From assembly GCA_030770535.1 (NCBI GenBank), contig JASVEC010000055.1, forward strand, positions 101,747-165,746: DNA of 64,000 nt, written 5' to 3'. Source of the stretch: Batkoa obscura. Taxonomy: Eukaryota; Entomophthoromycota; Entomophthoromycetes; Entomophthorales; Batkoaceae. Positions 35,036 through 46,755 of the stretch are shown here, piece after piece. Both the position numbers and the translations under genes were made by a program. Positions within the stretch are counted from its first letter, which is position 1, and every line of letters starts with the position of its first letter. Below the pieces are notes generated by a model. That model saw nothing but the letters and a program-made list of their open reading frames with translations, was not told the DNA's origin and ran no database searches.

Positions 35036-35413
35036 TGTATTACTTAAAAATGATAGTATCATTAAAGTTGGTATATGAAAATAAATAAAATAAACATCCT
35101 TCATTTTTATTAATCATTAGTTAGTAGAATAACAATGATATTACTATCAACTTAACAATAGTAAATTAATCAACTTAAAGCTAATCTAGTTTTTATTAAA
35201 TGACATAAACAAAACAATATTAATTTTATTAATAACTTTCCATTCTATATAACAACTATTCTATTCAATTACTTATAATGAACAGCACTTAAAATAAAAA
35301 GTAAGGTTTATTATAAGCCAATATTCTGTCTATTGAATGTTAAGGATAATTCTAGCTATTTGTTTAATAAACCATTTATTTCATTGAAAAAGATAACGCA
35401 AAGAAACAACATT

Positions 35414-35466
35414 TGAGGATGTATCTTTTTGTTTAAGAATTTTACTAACAATCTTCCCACTTAAAT
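35414..35466 (-). mobile_element. MITE copy 8, truncated
   Basis: Only the half carrying TGAGGATGTATCTTTTTG through CTTCCCACTTAAATA remains. The second half is absent. Confidence 0.75.
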
Positions 35467-35690
35467 ATATCTTCATTTATTAAATGCTCACAATATAATT
35501 ATTTAATACTAAAATTTATCATTACTAAATAAATAAAAATATTTGAAAGTTCAAAATGAAAGGCTATTATTCAAAACTATAAAAACTAACAAATTCAAAT
35601 CATTTTATAAAACTTGGGAAATAATATTAATATTATTTATTTATCTATAACATTCTAATCCTTTTATTAAACATAGCAAGTGCTATAAAT

Positions 35691-36624
35691 CTAAAAATTG
35701 GAACTTTTAGAATTGTTACTTTGCTTTGAATCAACATACGATAAACTATTTAGTGCTGAAGGGATAGGTGTAATTGAAGAGGTAGGGGCACTAGGCACCG
35801 AATCAATAAAAGTAATTGAAGAGCTATGTGCAGCTGGGGTTGGAAAAGTAATGCTATTGTATTCAGGCAACTCAATATTTTCAAAATCTATATTACCAAT
35901 AATATTAACTTGTGTACTGTTGATTCCATTACTACCTAAACCATCGTTTGTTATAGTATTAGTTGGGGTAATATCATTATTCCAATCGATGTTTGAGTTA
36001 CTTCTACTGTTATTCGATGAGTGATTAATTGTAGATTCATTATTTAAATTTAATTTTTGTTTTATTGCTTTATTGCTTATATATGGTGATTTATTATATC
36101 CTTTATTATAATTTAATAATAAAGTAGTCATCGCTAATACTGCAATACTACAAGTGCTTGTTATCCCCCACCAACTATAACTAAAACATATGATGGCAAA
36201 GCTATGTATTTGATTAATGTATTTCGACTAATGTAAACTTAGGATTAAAACTTACACTAAATAAACTAAAGAAATCAATTGTTAATAAAATCAAAAACTA
36301 TATAGCTATTATAATTACTTAAAGTTCTTCCAATAGGATGCATAAAGCTATACAAATATTCTAAATAAAAAGCGTGCAACTTAGTAAATTCAGAGACTGT
36401 AATAGTTACGGCACATATACTATACTGTTAATAAATATTCAATTGATTAAATTAGATTCTACTTACAGCCTAAACAAAGCTATAATAATACTATGGATTT
36501 TGTTCTCATAACTTCTATCATTATCAATAGCTATATTGAATAAAATAAGTGCATTTATAATCAATAAAATAGATATGGAGATATTGATTGTAGTATTAAG
36601 ATAATAGAAATTTAACGTCTTCAT
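35691..36624 (-). CDS. Four-helix membrane protein (Tvp15/COPI-associated-like)
   Basis: Divergent relative of the array at 48-58 kb, on the other strand. Exons join in frame as MKTLNFYYLNTTINISISIL..., then TITVSEFTKLHAFYLEYLYS and FMHPIGRTL, then a 10-nt exon (36256-36265), then YSWWGITSTCSIAVLAMTTLLLNY. The pattern of four hydrophobic helices with a conserved Glu at the start of the third and FxxPIGR before the fourth resembles the fungal Golgi protein Tvp15 and COPI-associated proteins; this family call is tentative. A cytosolic tail of about 130 residues follows, rich in Ser, Asn and Thr (STINHSSNNSRSNSNIDW). The last exon starts in the fourth helix. Function is unknown; a role in Golgi or endosome membranes is inference. 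Confidence 0.65.
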
Positions 36625-37140
36625 TTTAAAGAAAAGTAATAAAAAATAAACATTAATTAAATTTGAATATTCTAATTTTATAGTCTAAAGTCTAAATTTA
36701 AAAATGATAATAAATACTGGGTCCAATGTAATAATGGATTAAGCTTAGAATCCAGCTCTATTTTTTTTTCTTGGTATTTTTTATTTGGCCGCTAAATTAA
36801 GTTCATTCTGGATTAATGAGTTTGTAATTATTCTTATTTTTTTTATAGGATTTATAGATGCTTTGATTTTGTAATATAACTTTGAATGATTTATATGTAG
36901 AGATTGTCTGGTTGTTTAACATCTGATATAAGATATCTGAACTGATGTATGAGTCAAAGCATCAGTAAATAATCTAATTTTACCTACCTCATAGCTTAAG
37001 GTAAGCATAGTTAAGAAGCTCTTATATTTATTCAATTGGCTATATGTTGAAGTTTTTTGAAAATTTAAAAATTAAATTCAAGTCATATTTGATATAACGT
37101 AAATAATGTACAAACCTTAAATCGTTTTTATTTAATTTCT
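36625..37140. other. Intergenic DNA
   Basis: AT-rich 5' flank of the membrane-protein gene. Nothing recognised. Confidence 0.55.
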
Positions 37141-37144
37141 TATC

Positions 37145-37369
37145 AATAAGCTTTAACTTAATACTAAGTTATGATGGTTACCACTAACTCTTTATGTAGA
37201 TCTGATAGTCCATTTTTCTCAACAACATTTCCTATTAATTTTGAATTAAAGCTAATTGTACTATAAGAATAGGATAAATTTCAGGAACTTTTTTTAACAC
37301 TTCTTCATCACCTTCAAATAATTTGAGGTATTTAACTTTGCCTTCTTTTATTAATTTATTCATACCCTC
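37145..37369 (-). pseudogene. Aldo/keto reductase fragment
   Basis: On the minus strand the frame from 37363 reads MNKLIKEGKVKYLKLFE, close to the aldo/keto reductase signature (L)IKEGKVKYLGLSE, then VLKKVPEIYPILIVQ, matching the HPIxxVQ strand. After two stops a second frame gives VEKNGLSDLHKELVVTII, matching the segment before the catalytic-barrel strand of AKR13/pyridoxal-reductase-like enzymes. So at least one frame change and several stops are present, and the active-site Tyr region and N-terminus were not found. Host gene relic. Confidence 0.6.
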
Positions 37370-37382
37370 TCACTTATTTTTT

Positions 37383-39163
37383 AAGTCAAAGTATAAATAT
37401 TAACAAATAAAGTAAAAGTATTAAAAAGTGTGGATATTAGAACATCTTTTAATTGACAATATGTTTTACACTTTAATTTTCCTTCTTGACTATTAACTAT
37501 ATATAAGGTGCTTATTCTTATGTATCTTAGCCTAATGTCGAATACCTGAAGCTTATCTTTGCTTGATTGACATACTGGGGAGTTTGATTAATTTGTATAC
37601 TTATTTTGATCTTGTTGTTAATCTACAAATGCCTTAATTATTACATTTATTATTTTGTGGTAATAGTAGTTTAAATAATGCATAGTATTTTAATTACCTA
37701 TTTTATACAGCAGGGTTTGAACTATAATTGGTATATAACTAATTGGTCATGATATACTCAATACTGTTATTAACAAGGTGCTAAACTTAATAAACGTCCT
37801 TATCACGTATGACATTTCCCTTTTTTATAAACTATAATTATATAATGTTTTTTATATTTACTGAAATCATTTTTTATGAGTAGTTTTTTTATAAATATAG
37901 TAAATATAAGTGAATACATATGGATATCAATCAAATGGGAAGATTGGAAATACCTTACTAAATGAAGACAAAAAACAAAAAATGTTTGGTTAATGTGCGC
38001 ATCTGTCTTTCTGAAAGGCCCTCCATCTATTTCATTGTTCTTGATTCTAGACTTTAACTTTGTCACTAAACCCTTGCAGGATCAAATGGATTGTGTTCAT
38101 CCTCTCTTCTTATCTTCAGCTGTTTAGATTTTTCATATAAATTTCTGCAATATTAATTTCAAAGCTGTCCTTTCCCTTTTTTTCCTCTGGGTTTCATTTT
38201 CCTTGAGTGAAAATCCTTTATTCTAAAAGAGAGCACTCACGCTATTAGAATTGTGCTAGTACTTAAAAGTAGTACCAAATGGATAAATGCCTTGTTCTTC
38301 TTGCTCGATGTCCCTAGATACTCACCTTCGCTCATCTTCCACTAAAATTACATATTATATTCTATTAATTCTGAAATAAACATATTACTTTTGTTTGAAA
38401 AAGTGCACTTAAAATATAAAAAATTACAAGCATATACTTGCTGATGTTTATAGTCTCTTTAATCTATTAATAAATAATATATTAGTTCAAACCTCCTATT
38501 TGCTTTTAGCTTAGTAACTTTATCACACTATTATCATTAAAATAACTAATAAAAACAATCAAATTATAACTAGAAATAATAACTACTTTAGTTTTTGTTA
38601 AATGGTGTAGAGAGCTTTGAGTAGCTATATAAATTACACCTTAGCTAAAACTTTAGTAATAACTTAATTTATCAAAGCTTCATTAAAGTTTAGCGTTCTT
38701 AATACAGTATACAATTGTTTTTATATCTAACCTTAACTTTATCCAAATAGTTAACTTTATCATTATGATTGTTTTATTATAATACGAAGTTAGGTTACAA
38801 ATTGTAAAACAAGGTTCACAAAGCTATTGATAACACAGCATCACATAAAAAATAATAGTAAAAGTTGATTAACCTTATTTGATATCAGATAATATAATAT
38901 CGTTTTTTAGAATTATATGATTTAAATAAAACTGATATATATTTAATAAGACCGTTTTTTATATTATAACATATTTTATATATTGATATTTTCAAAAAAT
39001 CTTCTTAAAAGCAATAATCATCCCTTAAAATGATGTAATAATCTCAATAAAAAATATTACTGTGTGATATTTATAAAGCTTTCTAACCTTTCTATTGATG
39101 AATACAATATTGTAATAAAGTAAATTAAATGATAATTCTAAAAGTACGCAAATTTCTTAGTTA
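37383..39163. other. Intergenic DNA
   Basis: Long AT-rich stretch. An 87-codon minus frame at 37803-38066 might be further aldo/keto reductase debris but cannot be aligned with confidence. No RNA gene seen. Confidence 0.5.
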
Positions 39164-39263
39164 TGGGGGTGTTTTTTTGACTTCATTACTTTTTCCATTT
39201 TTTAAGCACTATTTGAGCGGAAAATTTGTTAGCAAAATTCTTAAACACAAAAATACATTCCCA
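39164..39263 (+). mobile_element. MITE copy 9
   Basis: Forward copy starting TGGGGGTGTTTTTTTGAC and ending AATACATTCCCA, flanked by TA on both sides. First of three copies within 400 bases. Confidence 0.92.
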
Positions 39264-39314
39264 TACGTTATTTATTCAAAAGATGGTATATTAAGAGTCA
39301 ATGATTTTAATATT

Positions 39315-39411
39315 CGAGGATGTTTTTATTTCATCACTTTTTCCATTTCTTAAGCATTATTTGAACGGAAAGATTGATAGCGAAATTTTTAAACAAAAAA
39401 ATAGATCCCCA
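39315..39411 (+). mobile_element. MITE copy 10
   Basis: Forward copy starting CGAGGATGTTTTTATTTC and ending AATAGATCCCCA, with a changed core CATTATTTGAACGG. Confidence 0.88.
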
Positions 39412-39456
39412 TTCATATTCTATAATTTTGTTTGAATCAATCTAAAGTTTCAAAAT

Positions 39457-39545
39457 AGGGGATATTTTTTTAAGAATTTTGCTGATAAAATTTCCGCTCA
39501 AATAACGCTCAAAAAATGGAAAAAGTAGTGAAACTAAAAAAAACA
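39457..39545 (-). mobile_element. MITE copy 11, with a small internal deletion
   Basis: Reverse copy starting AGGGGATATTTTTTTAAG; the GTGTTT block is missing. Core CGCTCAAATAACGCTCAAA. Right end degraded (AAACATTA). Confidence 0.82.
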
Positions 39546-40060
39546 TTATTATATTATAATTCTTAAAACTTAAGATTAGCGTTGTTTCAAAAGTGGTAGC
39601 TTTCTTATAACTCATGATAATTGTTCAAAATTTATTGAATAAGCAGAAAACAACGCTCTACTTAGTTCGTGTATTTTATCATGATACTAGTTCAATATTT
39701 ATATTAATGCATCCCTTTATTATTTTATATTTAAAACATGATATTATATAGAATAGAATACATTATTGGTTAATAAAGAATGATAAAAGATAACGATATT
39801 TATTTTTAACCTAAATATAAGGAAGCATAATACAAAAAACAAGAGTAAAATATAAGGACGACCACATGAATTAAAACATTACACATATACCTATTTGATT
39901 TATAATATAAATAGCAATTTTCACACATAAAATGTTTTTAACTACATATAATTATAAAATAATAATAATTAAGTGTTGGATTCATAGATAACACAACTTA
40001 CTAAAATCTGTTTTACTTTTTATAAGCACAATAAAAAAAGTATATAAAGGAGGATTTTTT
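39546..40060. other. Intergenic DNA
   Basis: AT-rich spacer; nothing recognised. Confidence 0.55.
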
Positions 40061-40069
40061 TCAGCCTAT

Positions 40070-40520
40070 TGGAATTAAAAACTTTTGTTTTTCAATTCTC
40101 CCCTATGACGGACTTTTGACTTTCTATTGCTTGGTAACTCAGTATTTGTTCTTCTTCTACTGCCTGAGGCGCTTGAGTAATACTATAAGCTGTTTAATGC
40201 TTTACTGGTTACTCTAGTATTCTTTAATAACTTCTTGGATTTTAATCTTTTGCTATTTAGGTCGCTTTGGTAGTATTACAAATTTTTTGATGCTTTTTTT
40301 GATCGCTTGTATTTAATAACTTCTGTCATTTAGCTCTCATTATTTAAGTATACAATATAACTGTAATTATTTGATGCTTCTTTTGGTCACTGACACTTTT
40401 TAATAACTTCTGGAGTTTGACTAGCTTCCTTTGGCGCTTAAACTAGGTTTTTTGACACTTTTGATCTATTTGATACATTCTAATATGCTTTTTACTACTT
40501 TTGCTGTAGCATTTGGTCAT
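40070..40520. repeat. Degenerate tandem repeat, about 85-100 bp period
   Basis: Three or more weakly similar units, each with TTTAATAACTTCTG or TTTAATAACTTCTTGG followed by a T-rich part with TTGATGCTT and a TTTTGGTCAC or TTTTGATCGC block. On the minus strand the units contain repeated PEVIK- or TEVIK-like codons, suggesting a decayed repeat-rich coding region. Unit borders are fuzzy. Confidence 0.4.
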
Positions 40521-41053
40521 ATCACTTATTAGTTGATACAATATATTGATAATCCGATAACCTTCAATGATTATGTTTTATACAAGCTCGCCTTCCCCAA
40601 GAAAAAAACTTGGTTTATTTTTTTATTACTAGGAAAAGCATACAATATACTCTAAAATTCCATTATTTATAGCCAGATAGCAAAAGAAAATCTGTATTTT
40701 GAAAATCTACTTATTATGCTAAGATAGCAAAAGAAGATCTTGGTCTTGGCTTTTTTATTTTAATTGTCATTTTTTTATAAATAAACAGTTTTATAATTAT
40801 TGTGTTGATTTATTACTTATAATCCCTATGTTTGGTTTGTCTTGTTTTTTGGTACTAGTCAATGTATTTTTTAATGATGTTAATTAAACAATAAAGTATA
40901 GAATTAAATCTAAATAATGATTAAATATATTACATAGTTTGTTAGCATTTATTCAAAATTATAGTCACTCGTTTGATTTATACTATTTACAGATCAATCT
41001 GAATATTCAATAAGGTTAACCCAAAACATGATATGCTTAATATATTAATATAT
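40521..41053. other. Intergenic DNA
   Basis: AT-rich spacer; nothing recognised. Confidence 0.55.
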
Positions 41054-41146
41054 AGGGATGTATTTTTGTGTTTGAGAATTTTACTAAGAATTTTCCGCTC
41101 AAATAGTACTTAAAAAAACAGAAAAAGCGATGAAACCAAAAAACAT
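41054..41146 (-). mobile_element. MITE copy 12
   Basis: Reverse copy starting AGGGATGTATTTTTGTG, core CGCTCAAATAGTACTTAAA, right end shortened (AAAAACATA). Confidence 0.85.
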
Positions 41147-41597
41147 ATATGTACTTTTTATATTTCGAATTTGATATTCTAAGTTTCAATGTTAAACAGT
41201 AGTATTATAAGCTATTAAAACCCCCTAAAAGCCTGTTTAATCCTTTTTTATATAGTCTCTTATAGTTTTTGTTTTTTGAATATTTTTTTGATATAATAAT
41301 TGTATGTTAAATATTACTAGAGCTACCCTTGATATTTAATACATTAAAATTAGATTAGATATAGTTTACCATTTAGTATAAGTTTCTTCCTTTTAAATCA
41401 ATAGAATGATGCAATTGGCATGTGAAAATAAAGCTAATTATTAATATACTAACCTGAATTATATTATCATTACATATTACTGAAAGTTTATACTAACTTT
41501 AAGTTGGTCAATTATTATTATAAGTCTATTTCAATAATAACATAAGTTAAAGTATTAAAAACATTGAAACAATTTATTATTAAAACAAATAAATAAA
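41147..41597. other. Intergenic DNA
   Basis: AT-rich 3' flank of the serine hydrolase gene. Nothing recognised. Confidence 0.6.
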
Positions 41598-43066
41598 TTA
41601 ATTCTTAGTTAATGTCTTTACATGAGCTTTAAAAGCAGCAACTAATAAATCCACTGCTCTACCTTCACTCATCAAAACTAAATGTTGAGCATTCATAACA
41701 TAGGCAAATGAGAATTGATATTCTGGAGAAAATAAAATCAAACTACCGCCCATACCACCCCAACCATAAAAGGATACATTGTAATATTCTTCAAGTTCTT
41801 TATATTTAAATATTCCAAAGCCGCCTTTAGTCATTTCAGTCTTTAATAAGATAGCTTCATCATATGCTTCAACTACCTCACCTATTGATTCTATAGTTGT
41901 GTATTCACTTAAATAAGTTTTACAATTGACACTGCCATTGTTTGCAAAATAGCTACCTATTTTAGCTAACTAATAAAATTCGATTTAGTCAGTAAAAAAC
42001 TAACGTAGCATTAAAAATCAACTTACTGATTTTGCATTAGTATGACCATTAACACTTGGGATTTCAATTGTAAGCATATCTTTAGCATTTGGAAGATCCT
42101 TTTCATTAGATAGTTTTAATTTCATCAGTTTCATTAAATTCGAATCTCTTTTTAAAGTATCTCTATTTAATCTAACTGCTTTTCTACCAATTAACCACTT
42201 AGGTAAAAACAAAGTCAAAGCATCTAATGTAGGATAATTATACCATTTAGCTTTACGGTTTTCATATTCTTTTTCTAAACCTAAATAAAATTCTATATTA
42301 TACTTTGGATTAATCTCTTCTTTAAATAATTGTCCAATGCTACGTCCTTTTTTATCGACTAATTTAACAAGTTCATTTAAAATTAATCCTCGGGTTATTC
42401 CATGATAACAACGTACTCTTTTTCCATTATAAACATGTGTCGTATTTTCAATAATTTTTTTCATTCTTTTACTATCATAAACATCTTCATATGCTGGCTC
42501 TGGATCTAATAAATATGGTAATCCACCTTCATGACGTAATAAATCGGTTAAGGTTACTTCTTCTTTACCACCGTTACTAAATTCCGGCCAATATGTACAT
42601 ATTTTTTCATTATAAGCAAGTAACCCTTGATCTACTAATTTAGCAATAACAGCACTGGCCTAATTCAATAACATTAATTCAAATTCATTATATAAAAATC
42701 AATATTAAAGTTAAAAAGTCTTACCATAAATTTAGAACTTGAAAATACTATCGTTAATGTAGTTTCATTAAATAATTCCTTATTTTCATAATCTTGATAA
42801 CCGCCATAAAGTTCTACCACTAGTTTTCCTTTGTTATAAACTGCTACGGAAGCACCAACTTCTATACCACGTTCAAAACTGTTTCTAAATACTTCTTTAA
42901 CTTCCTTATACTCCTCTTCACATTGACCATGAATAGGGTATTTTGGTTTCCATAGATTAAAATATCGATAGTACCATGGTGAAAAAGCAGCTTCATTTAA
43001 TAGTTTATTACCAAGATAAATTAAACTAATTAATATTATGACTATAAATAATAAAAGAGATATCAT
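41598..43066 (-). CDS. Membrane-anchored beta-lactamase-related serine hydrolase
   Basis: Class C beta-lactamase/LACTB-like fold. Three exons. The start MISLLLFIVIILISLIYLG is a membrane anchor or signal anchor (residues 2-19). Then VGASVAVYNKGKLVVELYGGY (the first strands), the catalytic SxxK motif in VFSSSKFM (SSSK, general base Lys), ASAVIAKLVDQGLLAYNEKI, TLTDLLRHEGGLPYLL, RCYHGITRGLILNEL with the Tyr of the second motif (YHG), and a third-motif region near FYGWGGMGG. The pattern is like nematode LACT and human LACTB relatives rather than a secreted antibiotic-degrading enzyme. Substrate unknown. About 430 residues, normal for the family. The start is the only ATG giving the anchor. Confidence 0.88.
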
Positions 43067-43597
43067 TTTTATTTTTTAAGACTTTGAATAATAAACTTGA
43101 GTTTTTATACTCTAGAAAAAAGGATCCACAATGAGATGAATATTTTCTAAAATTAGTATTATTTTTTAAACCTTGGCATAGTTTCTTGTGATTTAACTTT
43201 GTGTTTATTATATTTAATAAATCTGTTAAAGTTGACTTAATAGAAGTGGATAATATAAATTATAATGATCTAGGTTTTTTTATCAATTTTAATATCTTAG
43301 TTCTGCAAATTTTATTATTAAAGATTTTGGTATACTTTTGTTGGAAAAAAATACTATACTTTTTATACAATTAAACACTTTAATCAAACTAAATAAATTA
43401 AAAAGAAATAAAAGTTTGAATGCTATATAAAATTTTAAAATTGAAAATGTTATATAGTTACATTTTACTTCTTATATCTGATATCTATTTAAAACCTATT
43501 TATTAACTCATGACATGGAATACCAAGTATAAAATGCAACATTTTAAATGAGTTGTTTAAGCTTAGCATTAATTTTCTGGTATTTTGATTTATTATA
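43067..43597. other. Intergenic DNA
   Basis: 5' flank of the serine hydrolase gene; nothing recognised before the MITE. Confidence 0.6.
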
Positions 43598-43696
43598 TGG
43601 GGATGTTTTTTTAGCTTCAGCATTTTTTCCATCTTTTGAGCGCTATTTGAGTGGAAAAATTGTTATTAAAATTCTTGAATACAAAAATACATTCCA
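43598..43696 (+). mobile_element. MITE copy 13
   Basis: Forward copy TGGGGATGTTTTTTTAGC to AATACATTCCA; core CGCTATTTGAGTGG. The 63-codon frame across it is an artefact. Confidence 0.9.
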
Positions 43697-45538
43697 ATAT
43701 AACATTATGAAAAATACTATGCTTAGATTGATTTTATAATGAACAAGGAACTTTATTACCTATACCTAAATTGAACTAATGGATTTCATAGACGATTAAT
43801 CAGGCTTTGAAACTTATTGACACTCTTATAGTAATGTTTAATTGCTATTGAATATACAAAAGGTATTAATCCACTTGTCCAAAAGGGCTCAAGAATTTTA
43901 AAAAAGGCTCCATGTATTAAAAATTCACACTTATCTATTTAAAATTGAAGCAATTGAATTTTTCGAATTTGAACAAAACTAAATTGGAGTTTTTTTTATA
44001 GTTTAAGTTTTTGAACTCATGTAGATAAATTTCAATAAGGGGCAATAAATCTAAGTGCATAAATAAAACTTCATCAATAAAATGAATAGACTGAGATATA
44101 ATGAAGATTAAGGGATGAGAAATTTAATGCTTTAAAAGTAGGTTTACTTCTTTGCTTCTAAAATGAAGGCTCTGAGCATTTTTTTAACGCACTATAAATG
44201 CAATCCATTTTAAATATTAAAAATTAGAGTACAAAGTTTAAACTCAATAAAAGAAATATAAGCTAAATCCTTTGCTATTATTCTTGGTGTTATTATTTTG
44301 ATTATAAAGTTATAAAAAAAACTTTTTGATATTTAAATCAACTCAGTTTAACTGATTTTAATCTTAAAACCACATGTAGCAAAGCAACTCAAAGATTGAT
44401 AGTCAATATTTAATTTGCAAAAAAATATTAAAGCACAACAATCAAAATTAGTGGTAAAGTAGTTGCTTAAATTGTAAATAAATTAATATTGAGGGTATGA
44501 GAAATTGTTATTTTACCTTAAAAAAACAGAAGTTTAAAAATAAAAAAAATGGCTCAACTATATATTTTTATTTGTATTATTTATATTGAAAGTAAACAAC
44601 TAAGAAGCGTAGTTGAATTAAGAATCGTAGTTTATTGAGGCAATTTGTTAAATTTTATAACATATAGATAATAAAAGTTTTATTTACTTAATAGTACTGA
44701 ACTTTAGTTAATTGTTATCATTTCTTTCGGCAATTATAAAATAAAAGAGATGAAGAGTCAACGGCATCAATGTCGTTATAGAATGGAATGATGAGCTTAT
44801 AATTTTTAAATAAAGATATTATAGATGATTCATTATTGGCTAATAAAATCCATGTTTATACCATTTTGTCAATTAATTTCATAATTAAATTTATAACTCT
44901 AATTTTGAATAAATTTCAAACGTTTTAAATAAATTTCAGTTTTAAAACGAAATGGTTAGCTAAACAATCTTTTGAGTGACTGCTAATTCCAACAATTTAA
45001 TATAATTTGAAGCTTTGATTGGCTGTGATGAAACTTTGTTCATTTTAAAATCATTAAGCCATTTCTATTTTGCCCCAGAGTTATAACTTATAGCTGGGGA
45101 TATTTTTGGATTCAGGGGATAAAAAATCAGATTATTATACAAGGCATAAAAAGAGAACTGAAAAGGTTTAAGTACAAAATAAAATTAGGCATGTGTTGGA
45201 AACAACAAGTTATAAAATCAAAGGATCATCCGATACTCCAATAATAAAATTGAGATGCCTTTAATAATATTTTAGTTGGTTAAAGGGAAATTAGTAGAAA
45301 ATATTTCTCATCAAAAAATAAAGTAAGTTTGTTATAAAATGGTAAAATAATTGGCTGTAATGCAGCGATTTTCACCCAACCAAATTTCTAATCAAAACCA
45401 ATTCAATCACTATAATAATAAGAGTATTAAATTTATCTTTTAAACCAAGCTTTATTTTATAAAAATTTAAATTTCTTTGTTATCCTTTTCTCTTAGTTTC
45501 ACTTTAAAAGTTTTGCTTTGCTAATTCTCATCTTCTAA
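43697..45538. other. Long intergenic region
   Basis: About 1.8 kb of AT-rich DNA with no supported feature. A GGGGATATTTTTGGATTC string near 45096 resembles one MITE end, but no second half is present. Confidence 0.5.
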
Positions 45539-46755
45539 ATGATGGTCACATTAACAAAAGATTATCATTCTCAAAAAAGATTCGATCAGGCTTTAACTGT
45601 TATGCGTCAACTACCCCTTCCATTTCAACCTACTATTGAAGAGAAGTTAAAGTTGCAAATATTCTATAATCAATCATTACAGTCAAAAACAGATAATATA
45701 AATAATACAAATAATAATAATTCTTCATGGTATGACTTTAAGTAATCAATATATTCATGAAATTCATTATTTTATTATAGGGACTCGGAAATTAAAAAGC
45801 AATCATTATCTCCTTCTCAAGCACAAGAAGAATATTATAAAGCTGTATTACAGGTAGATTGTTATATAAAATGAAATCGACGTATCAATTAACTATGTTT
45901 TAGTTGTTAAAAAGGTATTCGGACAGACCTTTTATTTATGATATAATTGAAAGTTTAGAAAGAGGAAAAAGGATTAGCGAAATTAAAGTATACTTATATT
46001 TAAGTAAATAAATCTAAATTTTAATTCAAATTTTAGCTTCCTGAACCTCGTTCACTTCCATTATCAGCACAAAGTTCTAATTCTCAAGAAGACTATTTTT
46101 CATGCCCAGAAGATATGAATGATACCAGTCCACCATTAACTCATTTAAGTTTGAACATAAATCATCGATGGATGGAAAATAGTATACCTGTTATTAAAAC
46201 ACCTTCTGTTAATTCAATTGAAGATACTCCACTTGATCCCCTTAGTTCTGATGAACTTGATTATTCATCTGACGATGGAGCTACTATGTCTACTTGCACT
46301 GTACGTGCAAATAATTTTTATAGTCCTCCAGATAACCAAAATTTGGATAGGAATTTATTATATCCAAGTAGATTGCCACCTGAGGCCGAACATGCACTTG
46401 AAACACTTCAAACTCAAGTTGCGTCTTTAAATGAAAGGTTGGAGGTTATTCAAAAGGAATTGAATGTAGCACATGTACCTAAAAAAGAATTTAATTGGAA
46501 AGAGTTAGCTATTGTAATTATTTCTTTTTCATATATGGTGGTATATTAATTATTAATATAAATTTTTAGAATGTTTTAAAGAAATCCGCTGTGCATCTCA
46601 TAGTAATGGGGTTGATTTTTGTACAAACATATAGGAATCGGCCCTACTCTTATCGCTTATTGTTAACGCAACTCATGTTGCCATTTTATTCTATTTTGAA
46701 ATATTTATTAAGTAATATTACTCTCTATTTTATTTTTATAGTAACTAATAATTAA
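45539..46755 (+). CDS. Acyl-CoA binding protein with C-terminal membrane anchor (ACBD5-like)
   Basis: Four or five exons. The N-terminus RFDQALTVMRQLPLPFQPTIEEKLKLQIFYNQSL matches helices 1 and 2 of the acyl-CoA binding domain (FDxAVxxIRxLP, FQPTxEMxLxFYxYYKQ). A linker rich in Asn replaces the usual GPC..RPGFWD loop, then a Trp and LSPSQAQEEYYKAVLQLLKRYS gives the last helix. A disordered Ser/Pro region, a coiled coil (ALETLQTQVASLNERLEVIQ) and, after a last intron, AVHLIVMGLIFVQTY and further hydrophobic residues complete the protein. That order matches ACBD4/ACBD5, tail-anchored peroxisome-ER tethers. The loop loss may weaken ligand binding. The start ATGATG at 45539 is the first in frame; the end VTNN before TAA. 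Confidence 0.72.

Noticed and set aside
37690-37725. Possible tRNA T-arm (AGGGTTTGAACT)
   Set aside because: Isolated motif without a cloverleaf.
45090-45120. Possible extra MITE end (GGGGATATTTTTGG)
   Set aside because: Only one end resembles the family; no interior or second terminal repeat follows.
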